Of a DNA stretch of 64,000 nt, positions 1 to 11,033 are shown piece by piece (positions within the stretch are counted from its first letter, which is position 1; every line of letters begins with the position of its first letter). Origin of the DNA: Omphiscola glabra (lineage: Eukaryota; Mollusca; Gastropoda; Lymnaeidae). The DNA lies in NCBI GenBank assembly GCA_964017045.1, contig OZ024796.1:25235010-25299009 (forward strand). Direction: 5' to 3'. A program made the translations under genes and the position numbers. The notes under the pieces were generated by a model. The model ran no database searches, was not told where the DNA came from, and saw only the letters and a program-made list of their open reading frames with translations.

Positions 1-165
1 TCAGTAGTAGACACACCGCCATCCGTAGTGGACACACCGTCATCAGTAGGGCACACACGGCCATCAGCAGTGGGCACATCGTCATCAGTAGTGGACACAC
101 CGCCATCAGCAGTGGACACACTGCAGTCAGTAGTGGACACACCGCAGTCAGCAAGGGACACGTCA
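1..165. repeat. 21-bp minisatellite (left end outside window)
   Basis: About eight degenerate copies of a 21-bp unit built around gtggacacaccgccatcag. The array starts before the window. Unit length is a multiple of three. Confidence 0.85.
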
Positions 166-233
166 GATTCAGATTTTGAAACAGGTGCCTCCACTTTTTC
201 AGCACTCGAGGAGACGACGGAACGTGCAGTCAT
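1..233 (-). CDS. Candidate N-terminal coding exon with 7-residue repeats (partial, runs off left edge)
   Basis: On the minus strand an ATG at 233 opens a frame that stays open for 77 codons to the window edge. It begins MTARSVVSSSAEKVEAPVSK, continues with an acidic Ser-rich stretch, and then enters Thr/Ser/Asp heptapeptide repeats of the type DGGVSTT. The ATG lies exactly where composition changes from mixed to very AT-rich, as expected for a 5' end next to noncoding DNA. The repeat unit is 21 bp, so the frame is preserved from copy to copy. The plus strand is also open here but its frame runs into AT-rich sequence coding for Ile/Tyr/Phe. I do not recognise the family; Ser/Thr-rich repeats of this kind occur in mucin-like or disordered proteins. 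It may instead be only a minisatellite that happens to be open. Confidence 0.35.
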   Translation of the reverse strand, partial: MTARSVVSSSAEKVEAPVSKSESDVSLADCGVSTTDCSVSTADGGVSTTDDDVPTADGRVCPTDDGVSTTDGGVSTT

Positions 234-840
234 TTTAATATATATATATTTTTATTTAAATAACGATAAATTATCATATATTCTTTTCGTTTTTTTGGAT
301 AGCCTTCGAATCTGCGATGATATTTCAAGATAGCGATTGCTGAAAATATACGAAATAGAAGAAAAAAATAATAATTCGCAAGTATTTCACCAAATAAATG
401 GAACAAAAAAGGTGGTGAATGGTGATCGATTTCACCAGAAATTCAAACACTTGTACTGTATAAATTTCATAAAACAATTTCTTAAGAAACGCGCGCATAT
501 AAGTCAACAATTTGCCTTAAAATAATCCAAATAAAATTTGGTCAAGAAGTTATTATAGTTAATTTTACTTTGTTATTTTTATTTTTTTTTATTTATAAAT
601 TATATTTAATTTTTTTAGAGAATATGCAAAAAATACGAATATGGATAAAATCTATAACAAAAATTCAATAAATAAATAAATATATCTATATTTTATAGAA
701 AATATGAAAAATTGACAGATAAACACATATTTATTTATTTATTTATTATTTAGCGATCCTTTAACGTTCATTATTTAAACGGATTTCATTTTTAATAAAA
801 AATCTACAGTCCATGATTTATTAAATCTTGAATAAGCTCC
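234..840. other. AT-rich noncoding stretch
   Basis: Very AT-rich, with poly-T runs and TTTA repeats near 727-750. The short open frames here look like chance. Nothing else recognised. Confidence 0.6.
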
Positions 841-3800
841 TCAAAGAGACAGTGTGTAAAACACATCTCGTCAAAGAGACAGTGTGTAAAACACATCTTG
901 TCATTGAGACAGTGTGTAAAACACATCTCGTCAAAGAGACAGTGTGTAAAACACATCTCGTCAAAGAGACAGTGTGTAAAACACATCTCGTCAAAGAGAC
1001 AGTGTGTAAAACACATCTCGTCATTGAGACAGTGTGTAAAACACATCTCGTCAAAGAGACAGTGTGTAAAACACATCTCGTCAAAGAGACAGTGTGTAAA
1101 ACACATCTCGTCAAAGAGACAGTGTGTAAAACACATCTCGTCATTGAGACAGTGTGTAAAACACATCTCGTCAAAGAGACAGTGTGTAAAACACATCTCG
1201 TCAAAGAGACAGTGTGTAAAACACATCTTGTCATTGAGACAGTGTGTAAAACACATCTCGTCATTGAGACAGTGTGTAAAACACATCTCGTCAAAGAGAC
1301 AGTGTGTAAAACACATCTCGTCATTGAGACAGTGTGTAAAACACATCTCGTCATTGAGACAGTGTGTAAAACACATCTCGTCATTGAGACAGTGTGTAAA
1401 ACACATCTCGTCAAAGAGACAGTGTGTAAAACACATCTCGTCAAAGAGACAGTGTGTAAAACACATCTCGTCATTGAGACAGTGTGTAAAACACATCTCG
1501 TCAAAGAGACAGTGTGTAAAACACATCTCGTCATTGAGACAGTGTGTAAAACACATCTCGTCATTGAGACAGTGTGTAAAACACATCTCGTCATTGAGAC
1601 AGTGTGTAAAACACATCTCGTCATTGAGACAGTGTGTAAAACACATCTCGTCATTGAGACAGTGTGTAAAACACATCTCGTCATTGAGACAGTGTGTAAA
1701 ACACATCTCGTCATTGAGACAGTGTGTAAAACACATCTCGTCATTGAGACAGTGTGTAAAACACATCTCGTCATTGAGACAGTGTGTAAAACACATCTCG
1801 TCATTGAGACAGTGTGTAAAACACATCTCGTCATTGAGACAGTGTGTAAAACACATCTCGTCATTGAGACAGTGTGTAAAACACATCTCGTCATTGAGAC
1901 AGTGTGTAAAACACATCTCGTCATTGAGACAGTGTGTAAAACACATCTCGTCATTGAGACAGTGTGTAAAACACATCTCGTCATTGAGACAGTGTGTAAA
2001 ACACATCTCGTCATTGAGACAGTGTGTAAAACAAATCTCGTCATTGAGACAGTGTGTAAAACACATCTCGTCAAAGAGACAGTGTGTAAAACACATCTCG
2101 TCAAAGAGACAGTGTGTAAAACACATCTCGTCAAAGAGACAGTGTGTAAAACACATCTCGTCATTGAGACAGTGTGTAAAACACATCTCGTCAAAGAGAC
2201 AGTGTGTAAAACACATCTCGTCAAAGAGACAGTGTGTAAAACACATCTCGTCAAAGAGACAGTGTGTAAAACACATCTCGTCATTGAGACAGTGTGTAAA
2301 ACACATCTCGTCAAAGAGACAGTGTGTAAAACACATCTCGTCAAAGAGACAGTGTGTAAAACACATCTCGTCATTGAGACAGTGTGTAAAACACATCTCG
2401 TCATTGAGACAGTGTGTAAAACACATCTCGTCAAAGAGACAGTGTGTAAAACACATCTCGTCATTGAGACAGTGTGTAAAACACATCTCGTCATTGAGAC
2501 AGTGTGTAAAACACATCTCGTCATTGAGACAGTGTGTAAAACACATCTCGTCAAAGAGACAGTGTGTAAAACACATCTCGTCAAAGAGACAGTGTGTAAA
2601 ACACATCTCGTCATTGAGACAGTGTGTAAAACACATCTCGTCAAAGAGACAGTGTGTAAAACACATCTCGTCATTGAGACAGTGTGTAAAACACATCTCG
2701 TCAAAGAGACAGTGTGTAAAACACATCTCGTCAAAGATACAGTGTGTAAAACACATCTCGTCAAAGAGACAGTGTGTAAAACACATCTCGTCATTGAGAC
2801 AGTGTGTAAAACGCATCTCGTCAAAGAGACAGTGTGTAAAACACATCTCGTCAAAGAGACAGTGTGTAAAACACATCTCGTCAAAGAGACAGTGTGTAAA
2901 ACACATCTCGTCATTGAGACAGTGTGTAAAACACATCTCGTCAAAGAGACAGTGTGTAAAACACATCTCGTCATTGAGACAGTGTGTAAAACACATCTCG
3001 TCATTGAGACAGTGTGTAAAACACATCTCGTCATTGAGACAGTGTGTAAAACACATCTCGTCATTGAGACAGTGTGTAAAACACATCTCGTCATTGAGAC
3101 AGTGTGTAAAACACATCTCGTCATTGAGACAGTGTGTAAAACACATCTCGTCATTGAGACAGTGTGTAAAACACATCTCGTCATTGAGACAGTGTGTAAA
3201 ACACATCTCGTCAAAGAGACAGTGTGTAAAACACATCTCGTCAAAGAGACAGTTTCTTAAACACATCTCGTCATTGAGACAGTGTGTAAAACACATCTCG
3301 TCATTGAGACAGTGTGTAAAACACATCTCGTCAAAGAGACAGTTCCTTAAACAAATCTCGTCAAAAAGACAATGTGTAAAAGACATATCGTCAAAGAGAC
3401 AGTTTGTTAAACACATCTCGTCAAAGAGACAATGTGTAAAACACATCTCGTCAAAGAGACAGTTTCTTAAACACATCTCGTCAAAGAGACAGTGTGTAAA
3501 AGACATATCGTCAAAGAGACAGTTTGTTAAACACATCTCGTCAAAGAGACAGTTTGTAAAACACATCTCGTCAAAGAGACAGTTTGTAAAACACATCTCG
3601 TCAAAGAGACAGTTTCTTAAACACATCTCGTCAAAGAGACAGTGTGTAAAAGACATATCGTCAAAGAGACAGTTTGTTAAACACATCTCGTCAAAGAGAC
3701 AGTTTGTTAAACACATCTCGCCAAAGAGACAGTGTGTAAAACACATCTCGCCAAAGAGACAGTTTGTTAAACACATCTCGTCAAAGAGACAGTGTGTAAA

Positions 3801-4466
3801 ACACATCTCGCCAAAGAGACAGTTTGTTAAACACATCTCGTCAAAGAGACAGTTTGTTAAACACATCTCGCCAAAGAGACAGTGTGTAAAACACATCTCG
3901 CCAAAGAGACAGTTTGTTAAACACATCTCGTCAAAGAGACAGTTTGTTAAACACATCTCGTCAAAGAGACAGTTTGTTAAACACATCTCGTCAAAGAGAC
4001 AGTTTATTAAACACATCTCGTCAAAGAGACAGTGTGTAAAACACATCTCGTCAAAGAGACAGTTTGTTAAACACATCTCGTCAAAGAGACAGTGTGTAAA
4101 ACACATCTCGCCAAAGAGACAGTTTGTTAAACACATTTCGTCCAAGAGACAGTGTGTAAAACACACCTCGTCAAAGAGACAGTTTGTTAAACACATCTCG
4201 TCAAAGAGACAGTGTGTAAAACACATCTCGTCAAAGAGACAGTTTCTTAAACACATTTCGTCAAAGAGACAGTGTGTAAAACACATCTCGTCATTGAGAC
4301 AGTGTGTAAAAGACATCTCGTCAAAGAGATAGTTTGTTAAACACATCTCGTCAAAGAGACAGTTTGTTAAACACATCTCGCCAAAGAGACAGTTTGTTAA
4401 ACACATCTCGTCAAAGAGACAGTGTGTTAAACACATCTCGTCAAAGAGACAGTTTGTAAAAGACAT
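804..4466 (-). other. Array-spanning open frame of doubtful coding status
   Basis: A minus-strand frame runs from ATG at 4466, in the last repeat unit, to a TAG in unique sequence at 804-806. It spans 1,220 codons and consists of Cys-rich decapeptide repeats such as CFTHCLNDEM and CLTNCLFDEM, ending in a short unique tail, EELIQDLINHGL. Two plus-strand frames are also open through most of the array, because the unit length is divisible by three and carries no stop. Frame preservation by itself is therefore weak evidence. No signal peptide, splice site or known domain was seen. A noncoding satellite is the simpler reading. Confidence 0.12.
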
Positions 4467-4470
4467 CTCC
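841..4470. repeat. Giant 30-bp minisatellite, 121 copies without indels
   Basis: Exactly 121 consecutive 30-bp units, beginning tcaaagagacagtgtgtaaa in the commonest form. Every unit is in register and no insertion or deletion was seen over 3,630 bp. Bases 4-6 alternate between AAG and TTG; one run of about 18 successive TTG units spans 1531-2070. Units from about 3241 onward diverge to forms containing agtttgttaaac or agtttcttaaac. The common unit has a small inverted repeat (TGTGT-aaa-ACACA), and the variant form has GTTT-gtt-AAAC at the same place. Confidence 0.98.
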
Positions 4471-5389
4471 CAATATTACCGTGCTGACTAGGTCTCTCTC
4501 GCTGACCAACATTTAATCAACAAAGAGCCACCAGAGTTTCCCTTTGACTAGATCATGGATGTGGACGCAGCTCTCTTCAATGGTGTGTACAGCGTGCAGA
4601 GGAGATTGGGGAGAAACCACCTACATAACAAAGAAAGTGGTGGTTTTGTAATGAAACATTAAGTGAGAAAAGTCAATTTTCGTTCATTTAAAAAAAAAAA
4701 CTTTAAAGAAAAAAAAATAAATGCGTTAGAAATATAAAATTTAGATCATCTCAAAGGAAAATTAAAGTTTATACTTTTGAAAGTAATAGGCAGAGGACAA
4801 ATTAAAATTATAATTAACTACAATTTTGTCAACTACGAATGTTCACACAAAAATACATTTTAGATAATTTTAATTTTATTATCTAAAAAAAAAAACGCAA
4901 TTCAAATTTTTAAATAAAAAGTTTTTTATTATTTAAAATGTTTGAGAACTTTTAAATTATATCATATAAATTTGAAAAAACGACATCTCTACTCTCTAGA
5001 CCAGAGGCTTCCGAATGCATGTTTAAAGTGGTATATTTTCTCTGTGAGTTGGCGAGTATTAAAAAAAAAATTCTGCACAGCGCAAATTTTTGCGGCTGAT
5101 ATTGATATAGAGTACCTACTATTAGAGGTATAACAAAATATGACAGTTATTTTTATTTATTTGTTTTTTTGTTTTTTTCAAAATCCTAAACATAATGGAA
5201 CGCCTATGGTCTTGATAGAGGGTAGATTTTATAAGAGAGCCTTAAAGTCTTTTTAAGATTTTGTTATTCTTACCTGCACTACGGAGTATCTTTGTGGTTG
5301 TTGATTTAGCTGGCTGATAATCCCCATATGAATCTTGTTTTTAATAGCTTCAATCTCTATTGAAATACAATAAAGGAAAATCTTAGTTA
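4471..5389. other. AT-rich intergenic or intronic sequence
   Basis: Just right of the giant array is about 180 bp of mixed composition, including a 35-codon plus-strand frame from the ATG at 4555 that begins MDVDAALFNGVYSV. The rest is AT-rich, with poly-A runs. No domain, splice signal or repeat was recognised. Confidence 0.5.
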
Positions 5390-5525
5390 CAGCTGTCACA
5401 GATATGAAGATGAAAGATGGGAGATAAGTATTGTGGTGATTGTTGCTAATAGAATATACAGAGTATTGAGACTTGAAAAACTGGCCGATGAGAAAATAAG
5501 AAGAGCAAGGAGGGAAACAAGAAAT
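5390..5525. repeat. Dispersed repeat A, copy 1
   Basis: Shares blocks such as gtcacagatatgaa, gggagataagta and atatacagagt with 31145-31270, in the same order and orientation. This indicates an unnamed interspersed repeat. Confidence 0.6.
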
Positions 5526-5604
5526 GGGGGTAAAATACTATGACAGTTGATTCACGATGTTTATGGAAGATGACTGAACAGCATTTGTTGACTTTTTAAT
5601 AAGT

Positions 5605-5775
5605 AGTATTAGTTTATTTTAGTTAAAATGAAGAATTAAGTTTACAAACATTTAATTATCTTTCATTTGATACCTCATTTGGTCTTACAAACCAAACAAT
5701 AATATTTTTAATCGATTTTTTTAATCCCAAACTCTCAATTCTGGTACCCGAGTACCAATAGCCACTTCGTTAAAA
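5605..5775. repeat. Dispersed repeat B, copy 1
   Basis: About 150 bp, highly similar to 7766-7925. Shared blocks include gaagaattaagtttacaaac, attatctttcatttgatacc and ctggtacccgag. No coding content. Confidence 0.8.
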
Positions 5776-6260
5776 AAAAAATATCCTGTCATCCCGCCAC
5801 CTTTACCCGCATCCCCTCCCCCATATCCTCAAAAAAAAAACACATTTGCAATAACATGAACAGCTCATGCGCTATTACTTTCGATCTTTTTAGCCTCATC
5901 TACTTTCTTATAGACAACTATAAACAAAGCTATTCCTCCTGCCTAGTTCATTTTTTTACGTTGGACGTTGGTAACACTTGTGCAACAGCAATTGTTCAGT
6001 TTTTAAATTTTATTTTTATAGAACTTCTTCGAGTATTTTCTGGTTTATATGTTATATAAATTAAGAATTATTTATGTTTTTCAAAGTGGCAAAGTAATAC
6101 ATTTTAAAGAGGCGTTTGTAAGCTACGATATTCTTTAAACTTCACTGAATGACACCAATTAGATCTATTTAAAAATAATAAAATTACAAAATCCCCTTCG
6201 GCTAATGCTAAGTTATCCGGCCATGACGTCATTTGGGTGTTTTGTTATGTTGCTGATGAC
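5776..6260. other. Noncoding sequence
   Basis: A pyrimidine-rich stretch and poly-A runs. Open frames up to 67 codons look like chance. Nothing recognised. Confidence 0.5.
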
Positions 6261-6350
6261 TTTAAGGTTCAGGTTAGGTTTAGGTATAGATTTAGGGTTC
6301 AGGTTAGGTTTAGGGATAGATTTTGGGTTCAGGTTAGGTTTGGGGATACA
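6261..6350. repeat. 30-bp tandem repeat with telomere-like words
   Basis: Three 30-bp units containing ttagggttcaggttaggttt. The TTAGG/TTAGGG words resemble animal telomeric repeats but are embedded in a longer unit. Confidence 0.85.
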
Positions 6351-7602
6351 TTTAGGACATTTTTTCATTATTTTTAAAAGTTTTATCCTTAATTTTACGA
6401 GTCGTGTCAACAAAGATGGCGGCCATGATAAAAGAACGCGGCCCGTTATCTTCGCATTTACCTCCCCTTTTATAAAGATTTTCCAAGGCAATGTGCTTGC
6501 TCGGCCAGTTAGCACTCTCAACCCTCATTGTGAGACAGGCGACGCCTTTGAAAGTTAGAATTTTTTCACCATGACTTATAAAAATGGCGCCTTGGACAAA
6601 CAGATGAGTGAACCTCAATACAGCGGTCTAACTGAAGGTTCGTGGGTTTAGTTTAGTAGACGTATAGCAGGAGATCATTTACAAAAGCTATTCTGAGATG
6701 GGTTTACAATAAATTAAGCTCTTAAAGTTGGCTACAAAAAGTGTCACGAGCCGGAGATACGTGTGACACACTTCTTCAACCAACCAATCGAAAATATATA
6801 TTTTTGTATCTAAATGTAAGAGAGATAGTTGTATGTTATGAACTTGCCCTGTGCACTTCATGTCGTTGACTATATAAAAAGACAAAATCTTCTTGAAAGA
6901 TGATATTTAAAAAAAAAATTGAGAGACTCGAAGTCAAACATACCTTCTTTCTTCATTAAATGATCAATTTAAATGATCTAAAGATGGCGAGATATTGAAT
7001 AATATTGGGAATTTCCTCTAGGGGAATCCCCATCAAATAGAAAAAAAAAAATACTGTAAACGGAATTGTATTTGTTCTTTCCCCCCCCCCCCCCCCATTT
7101 TTTTCCCAACCAAAAAAAATGTTTTAATTAAATTTTAATATTTATGTTTGACACAAAGACGTGATTTAATATTTTGACAACTATTTTCAAACTATATTTC
7201 TTTTTCAATACTAATATTTATTTTCAATAAAGAATCCGTTTTTCTCTGAACAGACGAATCTGACAGTTTTAAAACGTTGCATATACTCAAAAGAGCCCGT
7301 CGCACTTGGCTCATAAAGCTACGGGTTGCGGAAAGGCGGGGGATGGCATTCAGAGGCATGGGCACCCGCAGGATTTTTTTGCTGGCGGGAGGTGTGGGGG
7401 GAAGTCTGTAAGTCCCGGCCGGGAGACTTAGTTGAATAATAAGTAATATCATGACCAAAAAAACAACCTATAGGACTTATATAATTACATTGTCTTAATA
7501 TTGTTGAACAGTTTCATAAAATCTCGATTCATCAATTCACTTTTAGTTGATTTATAAGTTCTGACTCAAATACTCGTTATTAAAAAAAATGTCCTCCCAC
7601 AG
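6351..7602. other. Noncoding sequence with poly-C tract
   Basis: Mixed to AT-rich sequence with a 16-base poly-C run at 7081-7096. Several short frames exist on both strands but none shows a domain or paired splice signals. Confidence 0.5.
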
Positions 7603-7767
7603 GAAGCCATTGACCAACAGAACATGAGAAACAATCGTAAGCTGCGTGATAGGATTATGGGAGAGATTCCAGGAAATCCTGATCAATCATCAATGATCCG
7701 GACACGCAGCGCCGCCATTGGCACCCGGGTCACATTAGACTCAATGCTATTCGGATGTCATTTGTAG
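7603..7767 (+). CDS. Candidate internal or terminal coding exon, unknown family
   Basis: A pyrimidine-rich acceptor (cctcccacag) ends at 7602 and opens a 54-codon frame that stops at TAG 7765-7767. The product starts EAIDQQNMRNNRKLRDRIMG and continues through a Ser/Arg/Thr-rich part to LDSMLFGCHL. Base composition is clearly richer in GC than the flanks, as for coding sequence. A GTAGTA donor just before the stop could make it an internal exon. No family recognised. The nearest downstream exon-like segment is 9816-10000, but the reading phase does not join simply. Confidence 0.45.
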   Translation, partial: EAIDQQNMRNNRKLRDRIMGEIPGNPDQSSMIRTRSAAIGTRVTLDSMLFGCHL

Positions 7768-7925
7768 TAGTTTATTTTAGTTAAACTGAAGAATTAAGTT
7801 TACAAACGTATAGTCCATTCAATTATCTTTCATTTGATACCTTATTTTGTCTTACAAACCCACCAATAATATTTTAAATAGTTTTTTTAATCCCAACCTC
7901 TCACTTCTGGTACCCGAGGGCGAAT
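7766..7925. repeat. Dispersed repeat B, copy 2
   Basis: Same orientation as 5605-5775 and about 85-90 percent similar by eye. It begins immediately after the stop of the candidate exon 7603-7767. Confidence 0.8.
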
Positions 7926-8506
7926 AGTCGCAGCCAAAAAATAAGGCGATAGCGAATATCACTGTAAACAACCATATTTTTAATGGAATTATAAATATTG
8001 AAGCAGATAGGGAAAACTAAAATTTGCACTTTGATAATATTGTACGACATTGAAATATATGTGTGCATAACAAAACATGATAAACAATAGCAACTTAATT
8101 GTTTTTGGCTAACTTACCCAAGAAAGTTAACACAAATCCGTCCCGTCCCCCTCCTCCCCCCCCCTCCCCCAAGATTCGCCCGAAAAAAATAATCTTCAAA
8201 TTGCTCTCTTGTGACATTTAAATTACTTTTGTTTTCACAGTCGATTTGAAAATTGCATGAGTTATAATTACAAGATTGTTAAAAATAAGTATATGTACCA
8301 GTGTCGGTTGGTTAAAAGACCATTAAAACCAACGTAAAAAACCATTAATAGTGTTAAAGTTAAAATTAAAAATCCATTGCCCCTCTGTTTTCTTATAGCC
8401 ATTTTCCTCGTCCTTCCTAGTCCTAGTTAAGAAACCATACGCCACATAAGGGTGTTCCTGCGGTCAATACCGCTGTGCGCACAAGTTTTAGTTCGAAAAC
8501 CAGACA
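7926..8506. other. Noncoding sequence
   Basis: AT-rich, with a C-rich run at 8150-8170. No repeat or coding signal recognised. Confidence 0.5.
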
Positions 8507-8514
8507 CATGGAGT

Positions 8515-8680
8515 CAGTGGAGTAGCGAGGGGGGGCAAGGGGGGCATCATGCCCCGGGCGCTACTCACAAAGGGGCGCCAAATGGTATATTTTACATATA
8601 ATATTGTATGGTTTTCGAATTGGGGGGGGCGCTAAAAAGGTATTGTGCCCCAGGCGCGAGTTAAGCTCGCTACGCCACTG
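8515..8680. mobile_element. hAT-type MITE, family 1 (CAGTGGCGTAGC ends)
   Basis: A 166-bp element with inverted ends cagtggagtagcgag and ctcgctacgccactg. It is flanked by a perfect 8-bp duplication, catggagt, at 8507-8514 and 8681-8688. The 8-bp duplication and CAG...CTG ends fit the hAT superfamily. The interior has GC-rich blocks (gccccgggcgc, gccccaggcgc) and no coding capacity. A sister copy lies at 48332-48495 in the opposite internal orientation. Confidence 0.92.
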
Positions 8681-8688
8681 CATGGAGT

Positions 8689-9084
8689 TTTGAAATTTAT
8701 TTGTTTTCAAGCCCTGTTTAAAATGTTCAATGAAACTATTTTAAAAAAAAAAAAAAAAAACATTTCTTTTTCTCTTTAATATATTACATCTTTTTTAGAA
8801 CTATTTTTTCAAACCTTTTCAGTCAAGAAAATACGTTTTATTTCCTAAGTCGATTTTGAAACTTGAATGCACGTTACATATTTGAAGAAGACAAAAATTA
8901 AACAGTATCTCTATGAAATAGGCATTTCAATAATGTTTTAGTTCGTTTTCTAAATATTTTACATATCAAAACCTCTCACGCAAACAAACACACACACATA
9001 CAAACACACACACACGCACGCACATACACACACGCAAATACACATACACACATACACACTTACACAAATAAACACACACACACA
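8689..9084. other. AT-rich sequence ending in CA-rich microsatellite
   Basis: A poly-A run near 8743-8760, then an impure (CA)n tract from about 8990 to 9084 into which the next MITE is inserted. Confidence 0.7.
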
Positions 9085-9268
9085 CAGGGCCGGCCTTAGG
9101 CCACTGCAACCTATGCGGCCGTAATGGGCCCCGCACTTTCATAGGCCCCGCCCCGAATTTATTTTCTAATACAAAATCTTAATTTTCACTTATTATCCTT
9201 ATCCTCTACCCAGAATGGGCCCCGCGCAATCCGTTTCGCATAGGGCCCCGCAATTGTTAGGGTCGGCC

Positions 9269-9271
<3 letters not shown>
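9085..9271. mobile_element. hAT-type MITE (CAGGGCCGGCC ends) inside a CA microsatellite
   Basis: A 187-bp segment with inverted ends cagggccggccttag and gggtcggccctg and internal gggccccgc blocks. It splits a (CA)n tract; the flanking cacacaca would serve as the 8-bp duplication, but this is uninformative in a microsatellite. The (CA)n continues to about 9313. Confidence 0.8.
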
Positions 9272-9315
<44 letters not shown>

Positions 9316-9369
9316 ATTTGTTTAACTCGGTCATTGTGCATTAATATAAATACATAAAAACAATTTAAA

Positions 9370-9696
9370 CTTGTATCACAGAAGATGTTGCCCCATAGCA
9401 AGATAGAAAAATTGTATCACAGAAGATGTTGCCCCATAACAAGATAGAAAAATTGTATCACAGAAGATGTTGCCCTTTAACAAGATAGAAAAATTGTATC
9501 ACAGAAGATGTTGCCCTTTAACAAGATAGAAAAATTGTATCACAGAAGATGTTGCCCTTTAACAAGATAGAAAAATTGTATCACAGAAGATGTTGCCCTT
9601 TAACAAGATAGAAAAATTGTATCACAGAAGATGTTGCCCTTTAACAAGATAGAAAAATTGTATCACAGAAGATGTTGCCCCATAACAAGATAGAAT
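9370..9696. repeat. 41-bp minisatellite, about 8 copies
   Basis: Unit contains ttgtatcacagaagatgttg followed by ccccataacaagatag or cctttaacaagatag. Copies are nearly identical; the two sub-types form blocks. Confidence 0.95.
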
Positions 9697-9815
9697 AAGT
9701 GTAATCCCTTTCATCCACAGGAAGAAGTCAGGATGTTTCCATGGTAACAGTTAACATACTACACAGATACTGCTAGAAATCTAGGGAAATCTCACCACAA
9801 CGTATTTGTATGCAG

Positions 9816-10000
9816 GTGTTCCACTTTTTGGGACATATGAGACAATTTTCGTGTTCGGGGTTTTCATCTTCGTGAAGTCTCCGGAGAAAATCTTCGACGC
9901 CTTCCACAGGATGGCCGCACGGGATCTGGAGAATTTGAACTTGATCGTTCAGACGCCTGAAAAGACTGTATCCTGTCTCGGCTTTTTTAAATACAGATAA
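9816..10000 (+). CDS. Candidate terminal coding exon, unknown family
   Basis: Preceded by an AG acceptor (tttgtatgcag) ending at 9815, the frame runs in phase 1 to TAA at 9998-10000. It encodes about 61 residues: a hydrophobic stretch (TIFVFGVFIFV, possibly membrane-inserted), then KSPEKIFDAFHRMAARDLEN and a short tail ending GFFKYR. Codon usage is balanced and GC-rich compared with surrounding AT-rich DNA, which favours real coding sequence. Family not recognised. The upstream exon is not identified. Confidence 0.45.
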
Positions 10001-10104
10001 AGGACAACTAACATTAGTTCAGCAAGACACACATGTAGGTCAAAGACATTAGCAGCTGTGTATGTAATTATTACCCGTGACTCTGTGTACAGTAACATAG
10101 TTCT

Positions 10105-10350
10105 TAAACTGACATCTAGTTTGGGAATAATGCAATCTTAAACTGACACCTAGTTTGGGAATAATGCAACCTTAAACTGACACCTAGTTTGGGAATAATG
10201 CAACCTTAAACTGAACCTAGTTTGGGAATAATGCAACCTTAAACTGAACCTAGTTTGGGAATAATGCAACCTTAAACTGACATCTAGTTTGGGAATAATG
10301 CAACCTTAAACCGAACCTAGTTTGGGAATAATGCAACCTTAAACTGAAAT
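10105..10350. repeat. 32-34-bp minisatellite, about 7 copies
   Basis: Unit reads aaactgacacctagtttggg followed by aataatgcaacctt. Two length classes differ by a missing AC in the aaactgaacctag form. Confidence 0.95.
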
Positions 10351-10835
10351 TGTAAAAATTATTTCTTAATTAAAAAGACCCTAAAAGCAAAGAAGCAAAT
10401 TTTGACAATCTGTATTATTTTTAAAAAAAATATAATAATTTAAACTAAGGCCTTGCTACAAATGTATTGAAATTAGGCTTTGGGATGATGTAATCCATTA
10501 TGGCACAGAGAAAAGCAAATTTAAACTAATTTTTTTTCCCGCCTTGCCCAATTTTCTTTTTTAAAAATAAAATGAGCAGACACATTACCTTCACCACCTT
10601 CCTGCAGAGGTATAACCTGCAAAGTTTAAAAGCACGTGATCTTACATTGAATCTATTAACATTAAGTATTATAATGTTGGCCAAATGGGGAAACTTTTAA
10701 TTAATAAAAATGTAATTGCTCTCTTATAGACGTTTATTTGTTAAAATTTGATATTATTATTATTATTATTGTTGTTGTTATTATTATTATAAGTTGTATA
10801 TAGCACGATACCCACGCCTAGCGCTGGGCTCACCA
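10351..10835. other. AT-rich sequence with ATT microsatellite
   Basis: An (ATT)n/(GTT)n tract near 10752-10790, then a mixed stretch. Nothing coding recognised. Confidence 0.55.
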
Positions 10836-11033
10836 CGCTTTACATACAATTTAACAAACATAATCATGAACTTAAAAATTAACGTACATTAATTGAATAA
10901 AACAAAAGAAATGTGTATTCGCTCCACCCATTCTCGCTTTACATACAATTTAACAAACATAATCATGAACTTAAAAATTAACGTACATTAATTGAATAAA
11001 ACAAAAGAAATGTGTATTCGCTCCACCCATTCC
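10836..11033. repeat. 99-bp tandem duplication, 2 copies
   Basis: Copies 10836-10934 and 10935-11033 are essentially identical, both beginning cgctttacatacaatttaac. The near identity points to a recent duplication. Confidence 0.95.

Noticed and set aside
821..4332. Additional long open frames through the giant array on both strands
   Set aside because: They are the same 30-bp unit read in other frames; openness follows from unit length and absence of stops.
841..4470. CRISPR array
   Set aside because: Units are directly contiguous with no unique spacers, and the context is eukaryotic.
9816..10000. Direct joining of this exon to 7603-7767
   Set aside because: Exit phase options at 7762 or 7767 do not match the phase-1 entry at 9816.
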